From: Lactarius indigo
Taxonomy: Eukaryota > Basidiomycota > Agaricomycetes > Russulales > Russulaceae
NCBI GenBank assembly: GCA_025766275.1
Contig: JAFKAC010000045.1
Span: 248,001-312,000, forward strand
Length of the DNA stretch: 64,000 nucleotides
Reading direction: 5' to 3'
In this document: positions 39,222-50,000 of the stretch, in pieces
Position numbering within the stretch: the stretch's first letter is position 1
Layout: every line of letters starts with the position of its first letter
Notes under the pieces: model-generated
The model's database searches: none
Told to the model about the DNA's origin: nothing
Seen by the model: only the letters and a program-made list of their open reading frames with translations
Program-made: the position numbers and the translations under genes

Positions 39222-41476
39222 ATGGCCCCGAGCACCCGCCGTTCGCGCCACATTGCAGCCAATATCCAAGCTGCACTCTCCCAGACAAACGGCGCAGCCA
39301 GTGAAAATGCTCTTGATTTACCGAGTCCGGATCTTGCATCTATATCGACTCAACGTGCCGCAGGAAACCAGAACAACCCCAATTTGTCTGGCGTCCGCGC
39401 AAGTAAGTCTAAAACTTCACAGGGTCAGGCCGATTGCTCACGATAACAAGAACACGGGAAATGTACCTTCGTTTCAACCGATACTGCCCCATCTCCAGCC
39501 CCTGTTCCGACCGAAACATTCCAAGGAATACCCTCAAAGCGAACGCGAGTCACCAGTAAGTGGTTGATGGAAATACAGAAAGAGAAAGCTCACCATAGAA
39601 CCAAGGGCCTTCCGATGTCTGTCTGATGCCACTCCAGTTGCCTAGCGGGGGAGAAACCATAGGTGCGCCAGCAAGCGATAGCGTTGTGAAGGCCAAGGGC
39701 ACGCGACTTGGGTTGAAACGCAGTGATTACTAATCATGTTTGGCCTACCAAACAATCAACAAACTTACGAAAATTTTCAGCGTCGTCTTTTTACCCTGGC
39801 CGCTGCGGTGACAATACCCACCCTCTTGCGTCTCTTCAAGTCAACTCCAGCAACCATTTTGCTCACGACTACAATTTCAATGAAGACGACATCGAAAATG
39901 AAGACGACTGGTTGGAAGACGAAGAAGTAGTCAACGTCACTCGCAAAGTCTCAGCAAAGACCTCTGAGGTCACCGCAACAGAGGTAAGTCCGCAACACCC
40001 TTGAACACATCCAAGCTGATAACTACTTTTTCAGAGGCCCTCCTGGCTGGGGGCAGATGTCACTCCACCCGGAACCATGGAGATTCCCAGCAGGAACGTG
40101 CTGGATGCCGACGCGTCTAGTAGTCCAATGGACCATGGGTCTGCGGCGTCCACTCCCCGCTCCAGGACGCTGTCAGAGCTTGGAGCACCCAATACCGAGC
40201 TATCAGGTGAGTAACGTTACCCTCACCGAACATCTGTCGTGGGCTGACATATTAATCAGCCAGCGCAACTATGTTGCAGACGGAGGCGACAACCGAGTCC
40301 TCTGGGGCCGCATGGCCCGCTGATACGGACCTATTGCCCCCTGGTGCGAATAAACTTATGCTGACCAACCAAAACCCACTAGTCCGCAACGTGGTTCAAG
40401 AGGCGATCGAGAACTTGCGAGCATCACTCATGTTTAATCACTCATTCCCGACTGCACCTGTCGCGTTCACTTTCACCAAGGAGAGCCTCATCACTGCTGC
40501 TGAGAAATATAAACCTGGTGCCGCACACATACAACGCCGACTCCAGCAAGATGGAGAGTACCTAGCGAAGATAGTTCCACTGGTAAGTTTTATTAATGTT
40601 GTGGTGGTTCCCGTGGAGGCGGCAGTGATGGCTTGCAGTTACATGTCGCCGTACGCTTGGGGACGGGGACAGGTTGGCGCGCGAACGGTTCGGCGTGGTG
40701 GTGTGTGATGGCTTTACTGACACTGTGACAGGTACGCGTTCACGTCCCACTTATGCAGAGCGAAATCAAGGAACGTTGCAATGCTTATTGTGTACCTGCA
40801 CTGGTTTCTATTGGGTCAGCAAGCAACATCGCTCAGGTAGTTCGTCTGCAAGTCTCTAATTTCAACTACACATTTCCGACAAAGGTAAGCGTAAAATGGC
40901 GGTGCTGATGTGATTCTGACCTTTTGTCAGAGAGGCCTTTTCATCGGAACTCCCTTGCGTACACACCCTTACCGCAATGAATGCATCATTTCAGTCATAC
41001 GGGACCTTTTTTTTACTGGCGGGATGTCATCTTTTGCGTCACGCTTTGCTCACCTTTTCCCAGAACATCAAGGACATGATGGGGTGTCAACTCGTGAAGT
41101 CCCTGTGCCCATGGTCGCATTGGTTGCAACTGCGGTAAGTTGATACAATACTATCAAGTCACATACTAACTCTATTGATTAGATGTATGCCACACTCCAC
41201 GAGTGGCGTACTGGCAAACAACAGGGGACTGAATTCTCTGCCAACACCTATTTGGATGTGTACCGCTGCAATGCCAATACACTTAACTTTATCCTGAACC
41301 AACGGCCAAATGCATATCATGTGATGATGGCTGATATATATACCCAAGCCAGGTGAGTCGCTGCTTTCATTGAATGATTGCAGCTCTGACTAGGTTGCCA
41401 CAGCTCCGACTCTGAACATGATGGTCTGCCTGGAGCTGTAATTGCTGATCTTGATCTCGATGACCTTGAAGGCTGA
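39222..41476 (+). CDS. DUF6532-domain protein carried by Plavaka
   Basis: Multi-exon gene. Exons that splice in frame are 39781-39983, 40035-40206, 40260-40582, 40732-40884, 40931-41134, 41183-41352 and 41404-41476 (TGA). Upstream, 39222-39402 and 39451-39555 are likely first exons; the exon around 39600-39715 (ending KGTRLGLKR) reads well, but its junction with the previous one is off by one base, so the 5' model is tentative. The C-terminal domain shows PYRNECIISVIRDLFF, PMVALVATAMYATLHEW and EFSANTYLDVY, the signature of DUF6532 proteins common in agaricomycetes; their function is unknown. The N-terminal half is low-complexity and acidic (EDDIENEDDWLEDEE). No nonsense codon seen. It lies inside the transposon ends and diverges from the transposase. 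Confidence 0.75.
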
Positions 41477-41960
41477 GCACCGAACGTACACCAGTGGTTT
41501 CAACAAACCATCCACTGGAAAGTTATGCCAACTGAACGCACTGTCAGTTTGCCATGTTTACTACAATAATTAACACTACTAACACACTTTTAACAGTCAA
41601 CAGTGGTTTCAAAATACCCCGTGATTCCTGTCTTTTCTCACTATTTTTCTCCGCTCATTTCTTGTCCGCTCGCATGTGTAGCATGTCCGTTCTTTACATT
41701 ATCATCACATTATCATCACATTATTTAATTTGAATAATCCGTGAATTTGAATGATCCGTGAATTTGAATCACATTTGGATGCTTGATAATCGTGATAATC
41801 CAAAGATTGATTATTGATATTTTATTCGAAAATACCTCCCATTATCCAGGATTATCACGAATTATCACGAGGATTATCAATAAATTATGGGGGGGCAACA
41901 TAACGCAAGATAACCGAGGTAATTCGATAATTTCAATAATTTATCGCAATTATCGATAAT
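41477..41960. other. AT-rich right subterminal region of Plavaka
   Basis: No gene. Dense in gataat/attatc words and near-palindromes (for example aattatcgataatt near 41948), similar in composition to the left end (12611-12720). Likely transposase recognition region; inferred. Confidence 0.5.
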
Positions 41961-41995
41961 TTATCTCTCGCTAGCGCGGGAGGTTTTTCCTGATG
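41961..41995 (-). repeat. right terminal inverted repeat of Plavaka
   Basis: 35 bases, perfect reverse complement of 12576-12610. Confidence 0.9.
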
Positions 41996-42391
41996 GAGCC
42001 AAGCCAATTTCTGCCTTCCCAATGCCGCGGGGGTTGTCCGCTTCACATGGTGAACACATGATCGCATCCGAATTCGGAAGTTCACTATCTGCCACCAAGA
42101 TATCAACCACCCGTGGCACGAAGCGAAGCATCCCATTGTCTCCGGTCTCGTGCTGATGGATGGCCTGGTGCAAGTACTTGCGACTATTTAGCGTCTGATC
42201 CGTATTGGGCCAATTCCAACCAAAGAACCAAAAAAAAATACACGTTCTATAGTACACTGAGTTTTGAACAATTGCTCCCGCTTGTGGTGAGCCAACGCCC
42301 GCCTGATCCGATGCCATCACTAATACAATTTGTTCGGATGCAAGAGTAGCACCACGGTGAATCTTTGGAACTTCGGCTTCGCACTGACATC

Positions 42392-42457
42392 CTAGTAAAT
42401 GGACGTCGTAGTTGGAACGTTAATTATCCTTGCAGAGCGGAAGACTGAGTAACTTAC
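42392..42457 (-). other. 3'-UTR intron of HL5
   Basis: GTAAGT donor at 42457, 18 nt after the stop, and a TTTACTAG acceptor ending at 42392; 66 nt. Farther downstream (42177-42260) lies the lectin flank motif attccaaccaaagaacc. Confidence 0.6.
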
Positions 42458-42475
42458 GCCTGATACTACCAATTG

Positions 42476-43270
42476 TTAGTTGAACGCGACGATAGTGGCA
42501 CCAGCGGAATAAAGGGTGGTGTTGTCCCAGGAATCAATGTGCCAGACCAGACCGGTCGTGGAGACGCTGTCCACGTAAGCGTTAATGCGAAGGTTGGCCT
42601 TGTGGTCAATGTCGAGATAGTTCAACGCGATAAAGACCGAGGGTTTCCTCCAGAACTCGACCGCGCCGAATCCGATTTCGCTGCTCTGTTTTAGCTGAGG
42701 TCGGTACCAAGGACGAACGTCCATCGTATTAATAGATCTGCTAAAAATGTGCTCATGATCTTCTGGATAAGCAATCCAGCAAACCCGCGCGGCGTAGAAG
42801 GTCGTGTCTGACCAGGTCTCGATATTGAGAGTGAATCCCTTCACGTCGATATCTGTGGCAGTAGTTTTGACACGCCAGGTGCGACTCCTGTCGAGATCGA
42901 TGCAGTTGAAGAAAACGACGACCTTAGGAGGGGTGATGAACGGGCGCTCAAAGTCGATGCGCGCAGACGCCGGGTCATTGGGATCGTTCCAGAGATCGCG
43001 TGTGTGTTCTCCGGTGAGGAAATCTAGATCACCGGGTGCGAGCGCGATCACATCCGCAGCGGCACTGAAGAGTGTCGTATCGGCCCAGGGAGTGATCTGG
43101 CAGTCGGCCGAAGTCGTTGTGATGTTCTGGAGCCTCGACGTAACGCGGATGTCGGCTTTATTTCCGACATCTAGCTCACGGAGGCCATGGGCTAGGCGGG
43201 GGCGGTCGACAAATGGGCGAGGGAAGTTCAAAGTACTCTGGGATATGTCAAATGTACAGAGAATTGGCAT
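42476..43270 (-). CDS. H-type lectin domain protein HL5
   Basis: 264 residues from the ATG at 43270 (MPILCTFDI); an upstream in-frame ATG at 43288 is not shared by paralogues. Three H-type lectin modules: TLNFPRPFVDRPRLAHG, ERPFITPPKVVVFFNC with GFTLNIETWSDT, and AVEFWRKPSVFIALN with SWDNTTLYSAGAT. Closest to HL4, now 34 kb away across the transposon block. Retains the upstream block shared with HL1 and HL2. Intact; no signal peptide. Confidence 0.85.
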   Translation of the reverse strand: MPILCTFDISQSTLNFPRPFVDRPRLAHGLRELDVGNKADIRVTSRLQNITTTSADCQITPWADTTLFSAAADVIALAPGDLDFLTGEHTRDLWNDPNDPASARIDFERPFITPPKVVVFFNCIDLDRSRTWRVKTTATDIDVKGFTLNIETWSDTTFYAARVCWIAYPEDHEHIFSRSINTMDVRPWYRPQLKQSSEIGFGAVEFWRKPSVFIALNYLDIDHKANLRINAYVDSVSTTGLVWHIDSWDNTTLYSAGATIVAFN

Positions 43271-43445
43271 GACGGTTATGAAGCACAATTGGGGGCGGGT
43301 TGAAGCCGAGAATCAGTATTATCCAAAGAGCTTTTCTACGCCTCAAGCGTGTCCATTTTATCGATGTCATCTCCTGAGTGCTGCGGGCAATGCTGAGCGC
43401 TGAAATATGAAGGGTTTGGGGTCTTCCGCAGCATTGCGGCAAGCG

Positions 43446-43470
43446 CGGCCCGAAATCGACCAGCTGAAAG
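43446..43470 (-). promoter_or_regulatory. conserved upstream block of HL5
   Basis: cggcccgaaatcgaccagct, 180 bp upstream of HL5, matching blocks upstream of HL1 and (displaced) HL2. The next 900 bases (43500-44400) show no gene I can support. Confidence 0.45.
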
Positions 43471-44459
43471 CCGCGCCACTTACATAAGGGGCGGCGAGCG
43501 CGCCCTGTCTCGCTCACATCGCGCGCTTGATCGCGCGTCCCCCTTTTCCGTGCTTCACTATTCATTCTTGGGTAGTACGGCGCATCTACTAATACATTTC
43601 CCCCCTTTCTTTGCACTCGTTTCGATTAAAATGTATGAATGCCTCGTATGTACACGAATGGATCATATCAGTTCCCTGTCTTGTCTACCATTCGACTTGG
43701 TTCGGGGCGAGCCAAGTGTCCGGCCTGGGCGCTGGGGAAGGTTAAGGCAAGGGACTCAATCGATCTCATTTGCATGGCTGTCCAAGGTGGACAAACGGCT
43801 ATACACGCTGTGGGAATGGCTGGAGTGTTGTGTTGGCAGATTTCTATTTGTGCGCCTTGAGGTACAGAACTTCATATAGCGGTGCTAGTTCTCCGTATGC
43901 ACACGTATTGGCATGCACTGCCATTCTTCCTGATCATCATTGATTCATCAATGAAACACACATGTCGACGTGGCGAACACAACTCCTTACATAGACAATC
44001 GTCGCAGCTTTTTTTCTTTTAAGTGCACTGATGCTGGGTGTTCAGAAAGCTGACGTGCAGCAACGAACCATTGGACAGATTCGAGCTCTCGGGGATCCCC
44101 AAGATGAAGATGCTCAACACCGGCAATACCCCGATTCCCGAGCGGATTGCTCCAAAGCGTTCGAGGGGTCTGGGGGCGCCTGATGCGTGTTGGTGTTGAG
44201 CTAATTCACGCAGGCAGACGGCGGGAAGGGCTGTCTGAGGAGGTAGACACCCGCTGACCTATGCAGTGTCAGATAAGGTGTAACCGGACTGCGGACTGCC
44301 CCAAGAAATGAGATGTTGAAAAAGGTACGAGATGATGCAGTCGTTCTCCCTGAGCGCGATAGACGTTCGAGAAGGCGAAAACTTGAGCTCTTTTGTGCAC
44401 CCGATAAACAGTGATAGTTATGGGATCGGGGAGGCGAGCCAAATCCATGAAGCTGCTCA

Positions 44460-45110
44460 AGAATAGGAACTCCGGTTTCCGGTTCTGGCGACGAGGTCCT
44501 CTAGGAACTCAGCGGAACCATCGAAACTCGCTGAGGGAAGGGAAGACGGCGCGATCTAGGGAGGTACTGCGCGCTTTCATGGTCCTGGGAGGAAGTTGGA
44601 TAAGGAAACGGATCTCGATACACCTAAGCTAGATCGTTGTGCGTGGCCCAACGGCCAGCGCCCCCGGGGAGAACCATCCTGCACGCGGGATCAAATCGAG
44701 TCGAAGAGAGACAAGATCCCGCGCGGATGAAAGGAGCCGCGATAATGTAGGGAAAGCAACTTGACATATGTGGAGATAGCGCAACCGGAGGGGGGATCCA
44801 CCCAAAGAAGTACTGGGAAGGGTCAACGAAGATACTCCACCGACGTCTAATGATGACACGAGTCGAACATGTTCTAGTCCGTAGAACGGCTCCTTCAACA
44901 AGGCGGCCGACTTTTACAAGAATGAGTCTGGTATGATGAGATTTATTTCCCGCACGTGATCGTGATATCGGACATGATTACGTCGTCATCGTCTGGTGTC
45001 AGTAGCTGGAATTGGGGAGGCGGCCAGCAATCTAGGGTCTTCCTACCTGACTTGCCACGCGGCTTCTTGTATAGACAAGCTGCGGCTTCAAACGGCGGGG
45101 TGAGGAGAAT
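44460..45110 (-). pseudogene. decayed relative of the neighbouring F-box gene
   Basis: Minus-strand fragments match the F-box protein at 45562: KTLDCWPPPQFQL (near 45030) corresponds to KTLDCWPALPIAL, and 44629-44901 (EPFYGLEHVRL to LVSLRLDLIPRAGWFSPGAL) corresponds to EPFPALEYLRM to LVSLQLDEIPDTGYFSPVAL. The parts lie in different frames, the F-box itself is missing, and the C-terminal half is unrecognisable or absent. Confidence 0.6.
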
Positions 45111-45561
45111 ATGATCGCCATATTCTGCATACGTGGGCAAGAATATATCATTCCCTGTGTTCAAGCTCTTGTTGTGAATCGGTCGCTTGATCGGTCGCAT
45201 GGGTTTTAAGTCAAGACCTAACTTGAAGTTGTCATCAAGGTTGTCATGTATGTGCCCTATCTGAGATCCGAACACAAGTCCGAACGAGCCAAGGAACAAG
45301 CTTTACTCTTCACTATAACCTACTCATACATGTGTATCGATAATGTTGGGCAAACTAATCTATGCACTAGCTGTAATCTGTATAAAAGGGATAGGAATAT
45401 CATTGTGGTGTTAGAGAGTTGCACAAGACGAGGGATTTGTAATAGGAAATAAATCGTAGATTATTAGAGATAAGAGTAAGTGAGGAGGGTAATATCATCA
45501 GAGCAAAGGTCAATATACAAAGGTAATAGTGGGACGGAATCGTGAGCTCTAAGGCGAAATA

Positions 45562-46968
45562 TCATAACTCCTGATCCCCAAACCAATCGTCGTAGAACCC
45601 CACTCCCGCATAGTGCACGGATACAAGGTGACCGGAAAGCTTGCGCGCGGCTATGAACGCCTCGATAGCTCGAGACATTGCGGTGCCCCTAAGGTGAATG
45701 TCGCGTAGTGCCGAGAACACATGCCGACCAACGCCATCCGCGGACTGCTCCAGAGCGGCCGCCATGCTCGGAACCAGCGTGCCCGTCAATTCCAGTCTCC
45801 GTACGCTAACGAATAGGCCAAACAGCTCCAGCCATTGAACGGGATCGACCTTGTTCCCAAGAGCTGAAGATGGTCGATGCGCCTCGATTTCAAGCCGCCT
45901 GACGCCGGCCACGAGCGGTAGAAGTTGTCTGTTGATGTGGATAAGTGAGGCCATTCGCCTGGCAAACTCCGGACACGAAATTTGCAGCCGTAGAGTCCCT
46001 CGGGGAGATGGATGTGGGAAGTAGTGGGTGATAGAGAAACCGGGCTCCCAAAGCCAGATCGATGTTAGATAAGGGGAGGAACCCAGCCTTTGTGTGAGGA
46101 CGATGAACTGGGAGAGTTGTGGGATGTCGAAGGCGAGCCTGTCGAAAAAGGCAATCTCGATCTTTTCAAGCAGGGGGGCGCTGAGTCTGGCAACGAGGTT
46201 CTCAAGGTACTCGCTATCACCCTTGAACTGGAAATCGGCGAGAGCGAGGAGGACAACCCGATCCAACGAAGGTGGGTACGGGCTTTCTTGGTCCTGGTAG
46301 GCAGTTGAAGAGAGAAAGTGGATCTTCAAGGATTTGAGCTGGGGGGTTGCGCCTAGGCCAGTGGCAAGCGCCACTGGCGAAAAGTATCCCGTATCTGGGA
46401 TCTCATCAAGCTGAAGCGAGACGAGATCCCTTGTAGACAAAAGGAGCCGTGGTAATGAAGGAAAGGCAGTGCCACTGAGGTCAATTTGGCGTAATCTGGG
46501 GGTGGACCCACCCAAGAACTCGTCAGGAAGGACTACTGACCCCAACATTTCTCGTGACCCCATCCGAAGGTACTCCAATGCGGGAAACGGTTCCTGCACC
46601 AATGCGGCCAACTTCTCCAATAGTGAACTCGTCATAGTGAGATTGATTTCGCGAATACGGTCAGAATATTTGAGCGCAGAAATGACATTGTCCTCGTCTG
46701 CGGAGGCGAGGGGCCGCCAGAGTGCCAATCGGGGGTACCACAGGGCGATGGGCAACGCTGGCCAGCAGTCCAGGGTCTTCCCGACTGGCCGTTTGTATGT
46801 GTAGAGAAGTCGGAGGTCCAAACGGCGTGGTGACGCGAATATGAGAGACCGCCACCTTTGACAGACGTGTGCGAGTCTGTGCCATTCCCACGAGCCAAAT
46901 AACGAGTAATCCAATGCATCGAGTCGGTGATAGTCGAATATCTCTAAAAGGACCTCATCGGGGAGCAT
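45562..46968 (-). CDS. F-box protein with leucine-rich C-terminal region
   Basis: From the ATG at 46968 (MLPDEVLLEIFDYHRL) about 468 residues. An F-box at the N-terminus (LPDEVLLEIF, then WHRLAHVCQRWRSLIFASPRRLDL) would bind Skp1 in an SCF ubiquitin ligase. The rest has spaced leucine-rich segments (LEYLRM, LRQIDLSGTAFPSLPRLL, LVSLQLDEIPDTG) typical of the large agaricomycete F-box family, giving target selection. The frame is open upstream to 47007 without an ATG, so a short first exon may lie near 47080, where a GTGAGT donor is visible; I could not fix it. Substrate unknown. Confidence 0.75.
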   Translation of the reverse strand: MLPDEVLLEIFDYHRLDALDYSLFGSWEWHRLAHVCQRWRSLIFASPRRLDLRLLYTYKRPVGKTLDCWPALPIALWYPRLALWRPLASADEDNVISALKYSDRIREINLTMTSSLLEKLAALVQEPFPALEYLRMGSREMLGSVVLPDEFLGGSTPRLRQIDLSGTAFPSLPRLLLSTRDLVSLQLDEIPDTGYFSPVALATGLGATPQLKSLKIHFLSSTAYQDQESPYPPSLDRVVLLALADFQFKGDSEYLENLVARLSAPLLEKIEIAFFDRLAFDIPQLSQFIVLTQRLGSSPYLTSIWLWEPGFSITHYFPHPSPRGTLRLQISCPEFARRMASLIHINRQLLPLVAGVRRLEIEAHRPSSALGNKVDPVQWLELFGLFVSVRRLELTGTLVPSMAAALEQSADGVGRHVFSALRDIHLRGTAMSRAIEAFIAARKLSGHLVSVHYAGVGFYDDWFGDQEL

Positions 46969-47007
46969 TTGAATTGTCACATATCTGTCAACGTCTACCT
47001 GGCCCAC

Positions 47008-50000
47008 TTTGCGCGAGTCGCATTAACAATGGTATCGGAATAAGCGAGTGCTTGTACTTACTACTCACGGAGCTCCTCTCCGAGACCTCTGAGGAATTGG
47101 CCTTGGAGGGGGGAAAGGTGAGTCTTGGGCTCTGCGCTATCGGAAGCTCGTCCCCCATTCGTCTGGATTTGAAAAATGCGCTGCAAACGATTGCATTGAA
47201 CGCGTCGATGATGGCGTGTGGTGAAAACCGTGACGAGGGTTGAGGGGTACTTTTTCGGTCACAACTATCTGAGTGGAATCTAAGTCGAATGCCTTGTCAG
47301 CCCCGGCTTGATTCTAGTTGTCGAACGGGGGGAGGCAATGGACGTACCGGGGTGAGTTCATTGATGGGGGTTGGGTGGGCTGAATATAGGGCAAGTGACC
47401 TTATATTAAATTATCTGTGCACGTCACATGCACCGAGGCATCGCATTGCCCCCCACGGTCTCCTCTCTGTAGTGAGCTGCTTCGTTCGGTAGAGCCCCGT
47501 ATCCTTAGGTGCGCTATTACAGGTAGTGGGTGAGCGTGCAGATCAGGCACGCTGAGACAAAGTGGGGCCGAGTATCAAAAAAAAAAAAAAAAAAGGAAAA
47601 AAAGAAAAAGAAAATCCTGTGCTATCACCGGGCCGGCTTATTTCCCCCACTTTGCCTTTGTTTACCTGTTCTGGCCCTGCCGACTCATCGCTCGAGACTA
47701 AACCTACTGCACTTGAAACAGGTAATGGGAGAACATTCGAGAAATGAGGCTGTATCTAGGAGACCGCCTGGGGAAGTATCTATGCAGCTTGCCGGGTTAT
47801 CACACTCCATGTCCGCCGCGGATACTAGAGGAACCTTTCTTCAAGCCGTGGTTCTCGCTGGCAATGCATCGTGTTCCTGAAACTAGTACTTGGGATTCAC
47901 GAAATAGACAAAAACGACGCCCAAATTAAAGCAGGTATTGACCGCGAGTGAAATAGACAAGGGACAGATATGTACGAGCGAGACAGTGGAGGATGGATCC
48001 ATAGTTCTAGCAATCGCTCGATAATCCACCACCACCCCGAAGTGCATAGATACGAACCAATCGGACAGCCAACCCGCGGATAGAAACGGGACGGGTTTTC
48101 TTAAGCGAGTCAATTCAACCTACCACGCCTCGACAAGTCGTACCACGCTGTCGACGAATGGGGGAAAATGTCTACGGGATGTGGGAATCGAAGTCACCCG
48201 CAGGGTCATCACAAAACACCGGGCGCCCACCAGCAGCTAGAGTAGTAAACATCCCTCAATACTACTGTCTGCATTAATGGGCGAGATCGGGAGTACTCCT
48301 CAGGTGGGTGCTCGACAAGGGAACGATGGTCCAACACTACTCGTATACTGGCAAAGCTATGATAGCAAGGACGAGTACGAGCTGTCAGTCACACATTATG
48401 CTAATACCGATACCCGAGAACGAATCTTGTCGCCCCCGAATAAAATAGAATTGAAAAGAGTTAGAGGACTGACACAAAGGTGATCGTGCACATTTTGTCC
48501 GGTCCGGTTGTCATAGACAGACCAAGCATCCGGGGTTAGCTCCCAGCACGCTCAGGAGGAACGTAATCACACATCCGACAGAATGGACAACATAGCAAAC
48601 GTCGCGGCGCCAGCAGACCTCGCTCAGTCGATAATAACTAACTCTCGACGATGGGACCAACAAGGTATTCTAGCTGCGCGGTGGCCAGGTGGAGCAGCAC
48701 CAAGCGAGTAAAGATACGGAGAGGGGTGTCGTCGGGTGACAATTTTTTCTTATCACTGAGACGAATAATGACCAAGCTTTCGCCTCGGTATACGAATAGA
48801 CACAGCTCGGGTTAACCAAAGCTCCCACGATGCATGAGGAATAAATGACCCAATAGATGACAACATTGCTTAAAACTCGCCACATCTTCGCGCCGGCTCC
48901 GAAGACGGTCCGTAAAACAGCTTGAGGTCAAAGAACAATTAAAACACCCACCTCGATAGCAGTAGGCGTGATAGCAAGCAACGAAAACACCTCCCAGATC
49001 GACATTTGTTTGCAGTCGCCGAAAGCCGACCCCTTTCAAAGGAGTAAGTAATTCAGGTTTCAAGGACGAGCTGGTCGACGTCACGCCCGAAAACACCAGC
49101 AGAATTATCGATCCCAGTGGAGAGGCTTTTCTCAGGCTGTCGAGTGTGACGAGAACAAGAGAATGGGGTGAGGAAGGAAGGAAGCGACGGACAGACGATG
49201 ACTTCAAAGACCGTAGAGTCTTGGTCAGCGAGGGTCCTCCTGCGAGCGAGACCCACATCGTTAGTAAGCGGCTATTATCTATCTCTCGCGCAATCTGTGG
49301 GAGAGAGTGGATCCACCACACCAAAAATAAAATCAGGAAGCGAACAGTAACCCCCTTGGTCCAACAGGAACAACGCAAACTTCTTCCACTGGCAATTAGC
49401 GAAGGCAGCGCCCGGTAGAGAGAAGATCCTGTTTTGCCACGTGCGATCAGAACATCATATTCCTGAGCGGCCATGAAATCGGTGATCTTTTGTCAACATT
49501 CAATCAGGGAAGCGGTAAGTTGCTGTAGGAGCGTGGGCGATGAATGAAGCTTGATGAAGAGAGGTCAGTGATCTGGAGTTCGCTCGCTTGCTGTGCGTAT
49601 CTCGGCTGATCTCTTGCACGGACCCGGGTGATGCGAACACGGCGAAAACAGCGCTATACTTCTACACTTACACAAGCAAGAAAGCCATACTCTTATGGAA
49701 ATTGTCCTGCTTTCCGCCGCCAATAAGCCGGTCGGCCATGGTCGGGGGAGATGGATCGCCTCGGAAGCAAGTCGGTTCCGTTGTCAAATGTTAATCGCCC
49801 ACTTTGAGCGACTCGGAGTCCTAGACCAACTTGGCTGTGCAGGGAAAATAGTATATCTCCCACAGCGACCCGTCGCCATCGCACACGTGCGATGACTCCT
49901 AAGAACCACTTGGCATACATACGTTCACATGCTTGAATGCCGTGCCACCAATCTATGACTAGATAGTAGTAGCTCATTCACCACTAAAATGGGCAACGGC

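Larger units (their letters stand above)
12576..41995. mobile_element. Plavaka DNA transposon carrying nested retroelements
   Basis: Bounded by perfect 35-bp inverted repeats starting catcaggaaaaacc (12576-12610 and 41961-41995), with GA on both outer sides (12574-12575, 41996-41997) as a possible 2-bp target duplication. If the ends are taken as caggaaaa, the duplication would instead read AT. Inside are a minus-strand Plavaka transposase and a plus-strand DUF6532 gene pointing away from it, with a repeat-rich spacer between. Gypsy element A sits in that spacer. Without the insertions the transposon is about 7.2 kb. Plavaka belongs to the CMC (CACTA-like) group of fungal transposons. Confidence 0.85.

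Noticed and set aside
12731..41477. The whole block as a Starship-like or helitron element
   Set aside because: No tyrosine recombinase or Rep/helicase is present; the inverted repeats and the Plavaka transposase explain the outer boundaries.
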